From Linnemannia schmuckeri (taxonomy: Eukaryota > Mortierellomycota > Mortierellomycetes > Mortierellales > Mortierellaceae), in contig JANATG010000011.1 in the NCBI GenBank assembly GCA_029449235.1, positions 1,952,001 to 2,016,000 of the forward strand: a DNA stretch of 64,000 bases. The letters are read 5' to 3'. How positions within the stretch are numbered: position 1 is the first letter of the stretch; each line of letters opens with the position of its first letter. A program made the translations under genes and the position numbers. This document shows positions 23,301-37,300 of the stretch, piece after piece. The notes under the pieces are model-generated. The model saw nothing but the letters and a program-made list of their open reading frames with translations. It did not search any database and was not told where the DNA came from.

Positions 23301-26300
23301 AGGATGGTGATGATGGTGATGATGATGATGATGATGATGGATGATGGATAATGAGAGATAGCGTTGGATGGTGATAAAAGAAGACTGGTTCGCGATATAT
23401 GTGATAGATATGCATGTGTGTATGTGATAGCGTTGGTGACGGATGATGGATGATGGATGATGATTAAAAATATCCAAGACAAAACTTACTTTTGGGATCA
23501 AGATGGTTGTGCCAACGTTCTCGGCATTGCTTTCCGGTACGGGATCCAAGTCGGCTGGCAATCAGCACCCACTTCTCCGCACCCAACTCATTCACCAGCA
23601 TCCTCAGCTGGCGGTCCTCCTATTCATCGTGTTTGTTGTTAAAACAAGAAGTTAGTTGTCAGCGAATGTTTGTTATGTAAGAATGCGCAATAACCGTGTG
23701 AATATAAAAAAATAAAAAATACAGAGCTTGTAATTACCTCGGGGGTCCATGGACCCTTGATCGACCTTGGCTTAGAAATCATTCTCCACCGTTGCAGACA
23801 CTGATCTTTGTCTCGGGATCCGTCAGGGAAACAGTACTCGGCTATTCTCTTCCAGGCTTTACCGTTGAACTTGACTACAGCCTCGCGAAGTAAGATGTCC
23901 TGTGATGTCAGTTATGTATGTCACCGGGACAAGAGAGATGGGGAAGAAAATAGATGGATAGGTACAGAAAAGAAAGATAATGAAATTGGGACAGAATGAT
24001 CATGGGGTTAGTAGTGTGATTTTTGTTCACCTTGCTAGCAAATGGATGGATGGGTATTTGGGTTTTGAGGGTGTTGGAGGGGTGCTGACTTTGAACAAGA
24101 AGCAGCAGCTAAAACAAAGGAACGAACAATATCGGTAAAAGTGAAAAAAAGTAAAAAGGTAGAGCGGCTGAGAGGGCCCATGCACGCACAGGGTCAAGAA
24201 AAAGAGTCAGTTGTACGATGTGATGCGATGCGATGCGAAAGGTTGCACATTGCAGATATGTGTGCGTGTGTGTGTGTGTGTGTATGAGGGCAGGCAGGAG
24301 ACAGAGCAGGGAAAGAGTATTTACAGTTGAAGACTGATGGCGTGTATCCTTGATAAGTAAGGATAAAAGGGAATAAAAAGAAGTGTAGAGAAGGAAGACA
24401 AAAAGACGTTGGGATGGTACGCGTGTATGTTTGTTTGCTGGGGGCGGAAGAATATTTAAGGGAATAAAAGTGGAGGGTGAAGGCGGAAGGAGATGGCGAC
24501 AGGGGTGAGAAGGGAAGAAGGGTTGGGGAAGAATGTCTGTTGTCTGTTGAGTGATGGCTATGGTGATGGTGATTGAGATAATGCAAGGTAAAGTGCGTGT
24601 GTGTGTGTGTGTGTGTGTGCGTGAGAAAGAGAGTAGGATATGTACAGGTGGGAGTGATGGCGACACGTTGAAGAAGAAAGGAAGAAAGGAAGGAAGAAAG
24701 GAAGGAAGAAAGGAAGAAAGAAAAAGGAAGAGAGGGAAGAAGAAGAGACTAAAAGATACAACAGTGATGAAGAACAAGAAAATATTGGACGAAAAGGAAG
24801 AAGGGCAAAAAAAAAAAAACAAAAAAACAAAAAATAGCCCATGGGCCATATCTCGGAAACACGAGAGAGAGAGAGAGAGAGAGAGAGAAGGAAGAATGGG
24901 TAAATGTGACTGGCTCAAGTCAACTGACTACTAAGGTCGGGGAATGGATACATCCGATGAATCGAAGATGGTTGTTATTCACATCAATACAACTCTCGCC
25001 TTCATTCTTGTTCTTGCTGTTGTTCTCCTTCTCTCCATCACCAGTGATTACAACAAGAAAGTGTCCCTTTCCCTCAGCTCAAAAAATCGAAAATCCTGTG
25101 GTGAATTCACCATGAAAAGAGGGCGGGTAAAATAATGAAAAATGAAGTAAAAAGGATTGTGTATCACACATACAAATGACAAACAGAACGATTCAAAGGA
25201 AAGATTGGATTGTCGCGACAGAAAAAGATGTACAAAGGAGAAGAATGAGAGGAGCAATTGACAGGGATAATAGTGTATTGTACTGGACTGGGTGTTTGTG
25301 CAGAGAGAGGGCTTGATGCGAATGAAAAAATAAAAGACCAAAGGAAGAAAAGGAAGAAAGGAAGAAAGCAAGAAAGAAAGGAAGATGAGAAAGTAAAGAA
25401 TCCTTCAGTTGAAGTGAAAAAAATAAAAGAAATATATATAAAAAAAAGGGTCACCATGAAGCATTCCAACTCTTTCTCTTTCCTCTTGTTCTATTTACAC
25501 TCCCAGCATGAAATAACAGCTCTTTTCTTAGCCCCTTCTATCCATCCTCTTAGTTCCTCTCAATGGGCCTAACAACAACATCACTCACAGTGTAAGGGGG
25601 TCAAGAGGAGAAGGAGAGAGAGAAGCAGGATGTCAAAAGAAAGAAAACGCAAATTCAGGGTCATCGTCATCAACTCGCCCGTCCTTTTCGTCCTGCCTAA
25701 TTTCCATCACTCCTCTTCCTCCTTTTCCTCCTCTTCATCCCCTTCTTTACTCACTCTATGTGTATGTGTGTTGTTCAACTCACCCTTTCTTCCCTAACTA
25801 TCCCTTCTTTTTCGTCTCTTTTCCCTTGTTCTTCTTCACTTCTCACTCCTCCTTCATCGCGTCTCCCTCTAATGGTTTATCAATCCTGCCAGTTAGCACT
25901 TCTTTCAAATCGGATGCCAAACTGAAAAAACACAAACAAACAAATAAACAAGGACACTCGCAGATAAAAAACCACTCGATACTTTTTTTTTTACCACAAT
26001 TCCCCCGGAGCGATGGGTGTGCAAGATCTTGCATAGACATGGCTCATGAAGAGAGGGGATGGGAAAGGAGGGGGGAGGGTTCCAAGAGATGGGGAAAGGA
26101 AGGGATCAATTTCTCTCTTTGTCCTGTTGCCTTTTTTTTTTTTACTATTTTTCTTGCTGTGAAAAGGGAAGAGAGGGAGGGAGAGGAAGGCTCATCCCCC
26201 TTTAGGCGTTGAAAAATGTCAATGCTCTATTCTCCTTCTTGCTTGTTCCCTTTTACTATCTCTTTCGCTCTCTCTCCCATCCTCTGTCTCCTTTGTGGCA

Positions 26301-27874
26301 TTGTGATCCCCCTCCTCCATGGAAGAATGAGAATAAAGAGCGAATGACCTACTTTTTCTTCAAAACCACCTCTCACCCGCGCGTGTCCATCACACAAAAG
26401 GGTATATAAAAAAACAACAGTGCAATTTAAAAAAAATAATAAAAAAAGCAATCTCATGGAAGGCAAACCGTTCCGTTTATGAAGAAACGGTTAGCGTAAA
26501 AAAAAAGAAAGAGAAGCATCCTCATGGGCATGGAAGGCGCGTGTGATAATCTACTTTTTTTTCTTTTTCCTTTCCCCCTGAAAAGTAGAACATTGTAAAC
26601 ATCGCCCTCCCCCTCAGATCCATGCCACTGCGAATAGAAAAAAAAAAAAGAAAGACAAGTTGTAGCCACGAGCATGTACCTCGTGCCTTTTTCCATTTCC
26701 CAATGTCAATTTGTATTTTCATTCCGCTCGTGAGTAAGAAAAAGGCAGGGGGAGGAGGGATGTGCGCATGGTAGACAACAATAAAAAAAAAGAAAAAAGT
26801 ATTTCGCATCGCACAAAAAAATGTTACCTCTTGTCGGGTCCACTGAGCACCCTGGATGACACCACCACCGCCCTCGTCTCCAGAATCTTTGTCGGAAGAG
26901 CCATCCGAGTCCATAGTCGTGTCCATCATGCCGTGATGAAGAAGTTGGTAACCGCCACTACCAAGACTACTGCGACGATCGTACGATGGCGCGCTCGGTC
27001 CGAACTGAAGGTGCAGCCGTGTGGGTGTCGGTGGCTTCATGGGCATCGACATCGAGTGGGGAATGTGGCTACCCGGTGATCGGAAGGGTGATTGTGGGTG
27101 TGGAGGGTGACCTTGTTGGAACCCGTTAAAGTGCTGATGCTGCGGTTGTTGATATTGCTGCTTCTGATTCTGTTCCTGGTACGGCGCAAACTGCAGGTGT
27201 GGATGGCTCAGAGAGTGGCTGTGAGATCGGATCATTCCATTGTTGTTGCTGTTGCTGTTGCTGCTGATGCTGCCATTGGCTTTGCTCAGTACGCCGGTGC
27301 CATTGGCATTGGCATAACCATTGCTGGTGGGATGGGGAGGGCTGGAGGAGTCCTTGTATGATGAGTATTGAATATGGTGGTGCTCAGGAATAGGGTGTTG
27401 CTGCTGCTGTTGTTGATATGATTGTAGTTGATTTTGTTGCAGAGGTCGAGGAATGTGTTGCTGTTGATTTTGCTGGTGGTAAGGAGACTGCTGCGCTGAC
27501 TCGGCAGGGGAGGAAGCACCATGGTACGAGCTAGGATGGTTCTGTTGCTGCTGTTGCTGCTGTGCTGGAGAGATAGTTGTTGGGGATCCATGGGTGCTGT
27601 TGCTGTTGTTGGGTTGCTGTTGTTGTTGTTCGTTTCCTCGCATGCCGCTTGGCTGGAATGAGGCGACGGTCTGTGCTTGACCACCGACAACACCCTTACT
27701 GCCTGGAAAGGGTTGGTGGGAAAAAGCGGCACCGTGACTGTTGTGGCGGGCATGTGGTGCCGGGCCGTGCGCGCTCGCCATACCGCTGCTGCTTGGGCTG
27801 TTACTTGTGTTGCTGTTGCTGAACTTGCTCATGGGATCTTGAAGAGGCATGATCGACGTTGGGTAGGACTCCAT
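20361..27874 (-). CDS. Three-repeat (R1R2R3) Myb transcription factor
   Basis: Six exons (27874-26828, 23899-23738, 23619-23490, 22938-22756, 22462-22346, 22147-20361) join in phase to 1141 residues. Residues 1-340 are Gln/His/Ser/Asn-rich. Three Myb repeats follow. R1 has Trp at 345, 365 and 387. R2 has Trp at 400, 420 and 439 and the HNHLDP signature. R3 has Phe452, Trp471 and Phe490. KRKRRR-like basic residues come directly after. The long C-terminal part has His, Gln and Ser runs and no other domain. It is a nuclear DNA-binding regulator of the c-Myb/plant 3R type; targets are unknown. The first intron (26827-23900) is 2.9 kb and cuts R1 between WTRQE and DILLREAV. The start at 27874 (MESYPTS) is the first ATG of the non-hydrophobic part of the frame. 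Confidence 0.9.
22716..22738. repeat. Poly-T run in Myb intron
   Basis: About 23 T on the + strand (poly-A on the sense strand) within the intron between the R3 exon and the next exon. Confidence 0.9.
23285..23460. repeat. (GAT)n/(GATG)n-rich stretch in Myb intron
   Basis: GATGATGG and GATGGATGAT units recur at 23302-23350 and 23436-23462. Confidence 0.7.
24264..24888. repeat. (GT)n, (GGAA)n and (GA)n microsatellites in Myb intron 1
   Basis: GT repeats lie at 24264-24282 and 24598-24618, GGAA/GAAA units at 24676-24722, and GA repeats at about 24863-24888, all within the 2.9 kb first intron. Confidence 0.85.
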
Positions 27875-30800
27875 GTTATTGTTCTTGGCTGTTGGGAGAT
27901 GCTTTTGGGTAATTGTTATGGCGCGGTCGGATACTTGGTATGGACGTTGACTGTAGGAAATGGTATGCTTGGTTTTATCAGAAATGTAGTATGGAAGGAC
28001 GAGTGACAGAAAGAGAGACAAATGCTGAATGGGTATGATAAGAACGATGCGAAAGGAACAAAGAATGATAGAAAAACAGTTAACAAATGTGGTATATGGT
28101 GTATGTATGAGGAAGGAGAGAAAGAAAAAGGAGAGAAGTGCGATATGAATGAGGAAGAAAGTGCACAGCAGTATAAAATGACAAGGAAGGAGACGAGAAT
28201 TTGAGGAGTGGAAAAAAAGTGAAAAAAAGTGGATAGAACAGAAGAAAGAAACGAGAATATATATATGCAAGGGTAAAGAAAAAAGTGACAATGCGACGGG
28301 AGACAAGGCGTTGAAAGAAAGTCAGAAAGAGTAAAAAGAAAAAGAACGAAAAAAAGGTACAGAAGGAAGGGTACGAAGGAGTCAAAGCAAAGCAAAATGC
28401 AGACTTTTGTTTTTGTGGTGTTTGTGGTGTTTCTTCGTTCGCTCTCGTTTTTCTTTAATCGGTCGTTCAATTGGAAAAAGTAGAAAAAAAGTGTCAGCGA
28501 ATACATAATGAAAAGCGAAGGGGAAAAGGGTAGCACGGCCAATAGAGTGCAACAACAAACAAGCCAACAAGCCAACCAACAGCAAAAATAATAATAACAA
28601 TAACAAGTTATGGGCGTTGAGGAAAAATAGGTCGGTCGGTAAAAAGAAAAAGATGCATTTCACACCCTTATTGGCCCATGGTGGGATGCGCGTCAGGTGT
28701 GTGCGCATGCCAATATGCCAGCCAATTTCCACTTTTCAAAAATCAAAAGAAAAAAATCGCGAATCTTCCTCCCTCCTTCCTTCTCTTCCTTTCTCCTCCT
28801 CCCCTCCTTCCCTCTTCTTCCGCCGGTTCAACTTTTATTTTGTTATGTTCTGACAAAAAGAATTTGAGTAGTTGTTGTCGTCTTCTTCCTACTTGCTTTT
28901 CACTTGATCTTTACACCATTCCGTTATTCCATACATTAATAACCATGCACAACAAATGGGGCGCCAACAGAAAAATAACGCAATTCAAAAGAATAGCTTT
29001 TCGACAAGCGAGCTTAAATAGCAATTAAAGCCATCAAACTAGAATCTATTGGCGATGTGCATGTCACCATGTCCATAAAAAAATAAAAAAAAAAAAAAAA
29101 GTGGTTGCTGAGATAGACACTATTGAGAAATGAGTCTAATGACATAAAAAATGGATAGAACAGGACAAAACAAAGTCGAAGTTTTCCTTACTTAGACACG
29201 CCTGTCCGCTGTCATTGAATAGCGCATTTACATAGACTGTTGTCTCCGGAAGAGAGAAAGAAAGAACTCAAGTGCCAGGATCTGGTGTAGTTGATAAAGG
29301 GGGAGTAAGAGGAAGAACGAGCTATTGAGAGAGGAGAATAAAAATCAAGGTTGACGCGTTGACTGGACTGAGGACGAATCGTGATGTTTTTTTCTTTTCT
29401 TTTTGGGCGACTGAAGGCGAGGATATCGTATTGATAATGGGAAAAGCGTGAGGATTGGCTGAGAGCGTAGGTAGAAGATGGAAATCCAGGGTCAAACTGT
29501 ATTCGAAAAAGGAGAAGGCTGTAAAGAAGGACGGTTATTAACCGAAGAAAAATAAAGAAAAGGGTTAAAAATACACTTGTAATTCCTAAAGTATTGATTG
29601 ATTGGCATGAATTAATGGAAATTGAATGAATGATCTTTCGACAATCCTTTGTTGTGCACCTCCCTTCTGTCCCTATAATGTTGCCGTCGCTTCTTGCTCG
29701 CTTTGCTGCTATCGGTAGCATGATTATGATCATGAGTTCCTTCTGTAAAAAAAGTCAGCCGCGCGAAAGCCAATGTTCAATAAAAAAACTGGCAACATGC
29801 ATCTCCCTTTGACATATCTCCTTTTGCCCATAGAAGACATACAGTACAATGCCCACCTTGAATAAAGTTGCTTGTTTATGCCCTTCCATTCATTCATTTC
29901 TGTCTTTTTTTTTTCAAGGAGTTGCGAAAGACGCAAAGGGGTGAGGAGGAGTGTTGGAGAAAGGGGGGAGGAGGAGAAGGATACATAATGACGATGAACT
30001 GCCTTGAAAGAGATGCATTGAGGATGGCAATATCAATCGATTATCGTTGCATTGGCAATGCTTTTTGGTTTGTGCTATTTTTTTATCCGCTACCAGCTAA
30101 GAAGTGTTCGTCCTACAAGCCCAACCAACCAACCAACCAACCAACTAACAGGATGCTATCTCTGTACAACGATTGTTTACTGCCGAAGAAAAAAAACTTT
30201 GCCTGATATTTGCTGTTGTACCCTTCACCTCTAACTATGTGCTCATCGTTTGCTTTGTTGTTATCGTCGTTGCTGTTGCCTCCAGGGACAATGCACACTT
30301 CATTAAGTGTGGTTTTTCTTCCTCGTCCCCTTTTGGTTTTCCTTGTATATGCAGAAGAATGTAACCATGCCCGAGCCCACTGCCCCATTTTTTTGCCGCT
30401 TTGTGCTTGTGCCTGACAACAGCAAAAGCTCTCAATTCTGCACAACTCGCACCGCACTGCCCATTGCGCACTGTCTCTCACTTTTTCCCGCTTTTCCAGC
30501 CCGCATAGGGAGGAGTTAGTACCTATCGTCTCATCTAGACTTTTCAGTGCAACACAAACAAAACAATAAGAGAAGCATAACAAAAAAAAAGGCAATCGAA
30601 ACAAATCCACTCATTTCTTTTCTTGACAGCACCATCCTTTTTCCTTCTTTCATGCCAGTGGGTCATGTCGTGCAACCAAGCAACTTGCGTGGTTGTTTTT
30701 GGGTCCACAAGGAAAAAATGATTGTCGTTTTAGCTCAACAAGGGGGAAAGAGAGTTGGAAGAGAGAGAGACGGAACTGGATCGCCGTCTTGTGTTCCACT

Positions 30801-33800
30801 CGACTCTCTTAGCGTGCATCTCATCATTCTCCTCTTCTCTCCTTTCCTTCCTGCTCTCGCGCATTTCTCTCTCTCTCTGTCCTTCCCTGTTTTCCCGCTC
30901 TGTCTCCTCTCATTGCATATGGGTCAAGTAAGCAGACATTAACATGGCATATATATTTTTCTCTTCCTCTCTCTTACTTGCTTTCCTCTCTTTTCCTTGT
31001 TGCCACAGCATACAACAAATAAGGGATGAGGGTCAAGGACAACAGGCAATGCTAAGGCGGATATGCAACATGCACGATGACACTCGAGTATAACCAATAT
31101 CAACAATAACATCAGGAATGCAGGTTTATGTTCACACCCAGGGGTAACTATTTTTTGCAGTGTAAAAAGACGTGCTACATGAGAAGATGGCCAGCAGAGC
31201 AAAAAAAAAAAAAAAAAAAAAAAAAACTTGGATTGTGTAAGAAGAGCCGTTTCAGTATTCCCTGATACCAATATCAACACCTTACGTTACAACGCCGCCC
31301 AACCCCTTGTTTTTCACTTCTTTCTTCTTTTTTTCATAGTTTTTCGCCCGTTTCTTTTTCTACCTACCTGACTAAAAGGAGACACGAGCGAGCGAGGGTG
31401 TTCAAGGAGGTGTAGATGGAAAAACAGTGAAAGTATTCGTTTTTATCTGCAGGGATCCTAATATGAACAAGGAAGGGGAAGGAGGAAGAGAAAGAGGTGA
31501 TGTTCATGATGAGCATGTTGTATCGGAAACAAGAGATACTTTATGGAAATACAAGCGGTAACTGTTGTACCTCACAATCCTCCCGTTCGTTGTTTACTTG
31601 TTGTTTTGACTGAACACCGCAACTACTCAGCAGCAAAAAAACCAAAACAACCAAACAACAAATCGCGGCAGTATCCAGGAGCAGGCATGAGATTTTGCAT
31701 CCGTCTGATTGGCTCACGCGAAAGACGCGTTCTTTTTTTCCGTTTTTGGCAGTCGCGTAACTGCATTCTCTCCCGTTCTCATAATATGCGGTTGCCAATC
31801 TAGTCGGCTGTGACGCACAAACATCCAAGAAGAGACCAAGAGCAGTGATTCTGAGCTGAGCCTCATCTCTCACTCTCTACCCCAACGCTTTTCGCCACCG
31901 TTAGTGAACATATGGGCTCCCCCGCCCTCCATCGATATTGATGCGCAGTGTAGGTCTAACACAGACACTCGTTAAACTGATAAAGCAGTAAAATATCTCC
32001 GCGAATGTGATCTCGTATGTGTTTTTTTTTGTAGTTTGTTCATTTGTTCAAACTCCATCACTCGTTCATGTTGCTCAACGTTTGACAATCCCACTCCCTA
32101 TTTCCACATACCAACGCCTTTTTTTCCCATTCAGCCTTGTTTCCCATTGTTGCACTACGCTCGACTGCGTTTGCCTTGTTTTTTTCCTTTCTTTTGGTTT
32201 CATGCATGCATGCATACAAGGAAAAGTCATCGAGCAAAAAAAACAAACGCCCCCCCTTTTCCTGCTCACCCCTTTGCTGTGTTTTTCTTTGTTGTTTGTC
32301 ATTGGTGTCACAAGCCGAGGACGAAGTAAGCGTGACGAGGAGGATAAAGCGAAAGTGAAAAAAAGCGAAGAGTCGTGTCACACACATATTGGCTTCTATT
32401 CCACCAAACATATGTTGTTCTTGCTGTTGTTAGCGGCGGATGCACGCTGACAGAACAGGAAAAAGGGATGTGAAAAGGAAAGAAAGAAAGAAAAAAGAGA
32501 GCACAAATGCAAGGGAGGAAGATGCTAACGTTTTGCAGGATAGGGGATAAGGAGTAGGATGGAGTACAAACGCAGGGGTTTTGAAGGAGTTCTATAAGAG
32601 CAAAAAAGATGATATGACATAGCACAGAAGGGAGGGGGAATGGGGAAAAGAAGGACACGCAAACATATGTAGACTAGAGAAATGTTGGGAAGGTAGAGGA
32701 AGTACCTGTTGGTATGTACAATGGTAGGAGCTTGTCGTTGAGAGAAGAGGGACGAGGAAGGAAGGAAAGCGTTGTACTGAATGAGGACTTTGTATGTGCG
32801 TGAGGAGGAGATGTGTCGAGAGCAAGAGTTAAGGATGGAAAAGCGAGATGTGATTTAAAAATGAAGAAAGAGAAAAGAAGGACGAAAAAGAGAAGAATGA
32901 AGCAACAGCCAGCCCAGAGATGAAAGTCAATACATGTCGATCTGTCTTTCTCACTTCTCCTTCTCATCTCTCTCGACGGGCAGTAGTGTCTACACACGGA
33001 TAAGAGACGCAAATCAGCAAGTGGCGATGTTCACCCGCGACAGTCAATGAATGATGACTCCAGTATGATGGTCTCACCATGTCTATCTAGATGTGGTTCA
33101 AAAAAAAAGGCCATCAATTGTTGCGCGATGACAACTCCGAGGCCTTCTTTGCTCGTTTGAAGCAGTAACGCGTCAAGAGATCTCCTTGCTAACCAGATTT
33201 CACCCGCCATGTCCATCCAAATACATCGCCCAGCAGTTGGTGCTTTCTTCCATGCCATACGCCCATCCATCTATGCATTCATACGGCCTGACGCTTCTCA
33301 CTTCCTCCCTTACCCATTTTTTGTTGTGTGTACCCTTCCTATCTTTCAGCCTTTCTTTTAATTTTTCTAAAGAACCTCCATGTCTCGCCCTCGTCCTAAC
33401 CCCTGCTAGATAGCTCTAGCGCATTCTTAACAAATTTCCTTTCCTTGACCTGCCTGCTTCCTTGTCTTCACGTCAACCCCGTCATTACTGCCCTGATCAG
33501 AAAATTCTGCATTGCTCACAAATCCTGTGTACCCATGCACGGTACGTCCGTAAGCTACATGAATACATAAAACTCTGCCTTCCTCCCCCTTTCCTTCCCT
33601 TTCACAACCACCTTCCTGTCTGTTCTTTCCTGCTTCCACTGGACCCTTTTCATTGCGTCAAAATCAGATAGCGACAGGAGCACAAAACAAAAAAAGACCA
33701 TAGCTGATATGTTATCGGACCTTTCTTGTCCTACTCAAAGCAAAACTCTCTACGCCTCTTTCATCTTGTGTTTGAGAGAATCATTGTTGCATGGCGGTGG

Positions 33801-34330
33801 ATGTATACCGTTCCTGTCTTCTCTTTCTCTGTTTCTTCTTTGTCCGTCTCTTTATCTCACCCTCTCTTTTCCTTTCTCTCTCTCTCTGCAAGAAGTAACG
33901 ACAAACACGAGCAATCGGTCGCAGCAGCACAGAAGGACTTTGTGCAACCATACCAAACAAAGGCAAAAAAAAAAAAAAAATAGGACAAAAATGCGAAAGA
34001 AAAATAGCCGTTACTTTGGAAACTCTTGAATATCAACAAACTACTGCACAGTTTTACGCAAGACAAAAGGAAAAAACCTGCTTGACCTTTATTCATTGCA
34101 CCATGGATCACATCCTCATAACTGCTCAACGTTATTCGCCCTATTTTTCGGGTCATGTTGCGCTTCCTAGACTCTACCGCCTGTATGGCTTCCTCCAACC
34201 ACGTTGTATTAACAGACCTCGCACCATTCAAACCAATTCACTTTAGGTGTCTTCTATCCGTTCTTTATTATCAAATTACGAGTAGGTTCATGCAAGAGAA
34301 AGCAAGAGAGCCACTTGACTACCATGCACC
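27875..34330. other. 6.5 kb region without a supportable gene
   Basis: 27900-28400 is purine-rich on + and is probably the pyrimidine-rich 5' UTR of the Myb gene. The rest is repeat-poor, low-complexity DNA with poly-A runs (29083-29100, 31201-31226) and CCAA repeats near 30121-30146. Open frames here (for example 29212-29733, 30113-30610, 32007-32450 and 33031-33270) are hydrophobic or compositionally biased and match nothing I know. No tRNA or rRNA seen. Confidence 0.5.
31201..31226. repeat. Poly-A run
   Basis: 26 consecutive A on the + strand in the gene-poor region. Confidence 0.95.
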
Positions 34331-37300
34331 TTACAATTCGAGCCACATGCCTCCACAGATGCATGACCGGTCATAGTTATGGTACCAAAGCGTAGACGCA
34401 GCAATATCGGGTATGATGGCGTTGTTGTTATTGTTGTTCCCTCCTGCTCCCATACCCATCGGTTGTGACATGGGGCGTCGCTGACCCGGTTTCACGTTTG
34501 CGCTCGTATTTGTCGAGATTTGATGGCACCTATTTCACATAACAAAATAAACTGCGTTAAAAAAACTATACCTCCAACGAGAATCAAGTCACCTTGGCAT
34601 AGCACAGAGCATTACCTGATGCATTGCCGGCCACGGCCAGAGGACTTGTACTTCTTGGCCTTACGAATAGGATCAACTCCAGATCGTCTCTTCCTGACTT
34701 GTGCCTCAATCTCAGGCTGTGATAGCTCTCCATGCCCTAAGGGACTAGACAACGACAATGGCTCAATGTTTCCCCTCAACCCGTGCATTGCCCATCGGTC
34801 TATTGTTAGTGCTTCTGAATAGGCCGAGTGTGGATCAGATCTCTCGTCTGCTAAGATCGGCAGAAGAGTCCATTCTGACCGTGTTCTCGTTGAAATCGAC
34901 TTAGATTCTTGGAGGAGCCACAACGAAGACGGGTTCAAGTTAGCCAGTGAAGATCTCCTGCTGCCATTGCGCTGCACCGGGTTCCTGTATTCCCGCATTT
35001 CCTCATCACTGCCTCCATCCTCGTCGTCATCATCTCCATCGTCCTCTAGCATGGTGTCATCTTCGGTCAAGACCTCGGCGTTTCGGCCATCCTGCTGAAG
35101 CTGCAGCTGTCCTTGGAGAGCGGCGTTCCAATTGTTCCAGACCGCCTTCATATTCACCAGCTCGTCGTCCTGGCTGTCATTAGAGTTTCCTGCCATGTCA
35201 TCGTCCCGCTCCTCGTGCGTTAAGCCCCAGATGGTTCGCGGACCAAGATTGGATGGCGTGGTCGCATCCAGTGTTCCTCCATGATGGATCGATCCGGCCG
35301 TGGCCATCGTCGAAGAGCCGTCCGCAAACCCATGCCCCATGGATCGAAGTGCTGGGTCAATTGCCTGCTGTGACATGGGCAATTCTCCGGGGGATTCAGT
35401 GAACACTTTCATCGGTACAGGACCCGTTCTCCCAGAGACCCCGCTGATCGATCCTCTAGATCCCGTTGACGCGGTGCTCACGTTTGAGGGGTGGTGTTGA
35501 AGAAGCGGGAACTGTTGGCGGCCGAGGTTAGGAGACGAGTTGATAGCCGAAATAACACGAGGCTTGAGAGCATGTGCTGGATCAATACGGCAACGTGAAG
35601 GGTGCATTGCGGCGATCCTCTCTCCTGATCCTGGCTGAGACGAATAAAGCGTCTGGGCGGGCTCAATATCCAGCCAATGAATGGTTGAAAACATGAGCCG
35701 ATTCATGTCCCATACCGTTGGGTATCTCCTAGTGATCATCTTCAGCTCCGTCTTTGATTGAGCCAACGATGCAGTGCTGCTTGACGGGACGATGCCTTTG
35801 ATAAAAACAATGTGATCTGACGCGGACTTGTCCAGAATTCCGTTTTCGCTAGTCCGATGTAAGGCACCGTTGACACCGTTCGGCCGTGCAATATCAACGT
35901 GATGGCCGATTCCGCTCAGATCTCGAAGCATCGATTTGAGAATGCCAATCTTAAGTGGACAACGCGTGAACGTTGCTTCAGCATGGCTAGACAGGGTTGC
36001 GATGTTGATATCCTTCATGGCAATCGCCTCTGGGATGCTCATCGAATTGGTGTGATTGTTGACCTTTTCCTGTCCTGGTACTGTTGGCGATTCAATGGCC
36101 CCTCCCGTCTGGATCACATTGGTATAGAGTTGTTCCCGCACACGAATATAGGCGTGAAACTGCTCCAGCAAGATCAAGACCGAACGCAAGGTCTTTTTGG
36201 CGCGACTGTGGTACAGAAAGCATAAGATGCTTGGTGAGGCGCTAAGGTTGTGTCCGCCAGTGACACCATGTGAAACACTGGACATCGGTCCTTGCTTGGT
36301 TTTCCGGTTGAGAAACACAGCCAGTTCACGGAAGAGGATCGTGCAAAAGTCCAGTACCCATCCACAGAGCGGGAAAAGCGACCAAAGTGCATCGGTATTA
36401 AACGCAAGTGGTTTCTGTCCTGCTGCCACGTTCGATCCCGGTTCCATGTGGGCCGCCACAGTCGCCGCATTTGAAGTACAGCATCCCAAGAACACCTCGC
36501 CGATGGACTGAAGGTGCAAAAGAGCACTAGTTGCCCGATATTGAACAAGTTTCCGAGGAAGTGCTTGGAACAACACCAACTGCAACGATAGCATCCGACG
36601 CAAAACAGAAGCCCGCGGCAAGAATGGCTCAAGAACACTCGAGTCTTCTGCGCCATTGATGGAGTCATAGTATTTGAAAACTCCCTCGATAAACTGGTCT
36701 GGCAGTTCTATAGACATAAAAAATGGTTAAACGTTGAACAGTTCACTAATGTCCATCGCTTTGTCGATAGTGAAAGTGATAGCAAAGTCCTTACGATGAT
36801 CGTTGGAAACTCTGGAAGCCTTGACGACGATGGAGACAATGTCGGAGTAGTCCCATTCGTTCAAGAGAGCCACGACTGCATGTCGAACCAATGCATCCAC
36901 CTCCAGGTCGTATCCTGATGTCTCTGAGGTAAAGGAACTCGAAATATGGCCATTGAGTGACAAACTAGTAAGAGCAAAGCCGTTGGGCGAAGCGCTAATC
37001 GCCACCAGTGGGCATTTATCCTGCTCTCTGCGGAATCCGTCTGAAAGAGTAGGCAAAGAATCCGTAAGACCCGGAAACCGGCTATCGCAAGAAAATTGTG
37101 CTTCGCGTTAGTCTACCGTTGCTCTGTTGATCAAGAAGTTCATCGCTCACCGAATGATATCCTTGCGTTACCTCTCCAGTCCAAGTAGGCTGCCGTCTGA
37201 AAAGCCCACCAAGAGCTCTCTACTCCGAGGGACATATGAAAGAGTCGAAATAAATTTGTCCTTGAACTGCCGCTCTCCAAGCATAACGAACGTCTATTTT

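Noticed and set aside
24031..24108. Extra Myb exon between exon 1 and the R1 exon
   Set aside because: It has valid splice signals and phase, but skipping it gives a perfect R1 repeat (WTRQE joined to DILLREAV). Kept only as a possible alternative exon.
24109..24918. 269-codon open frame on - inside Myb intron 1
   Set aside because: It consists of Ser/Leu/Phe and His/Thr runs from microsatellites and ends at the TAG of an acceptor-like site. No domain.
29212..29733. 173-codon open frame on - in the gene-poor region
   Set aside because: It has a hydrophobic patch but no family resemblance, and no splice partners or pyrimidine-rich leader typical of the genes here.
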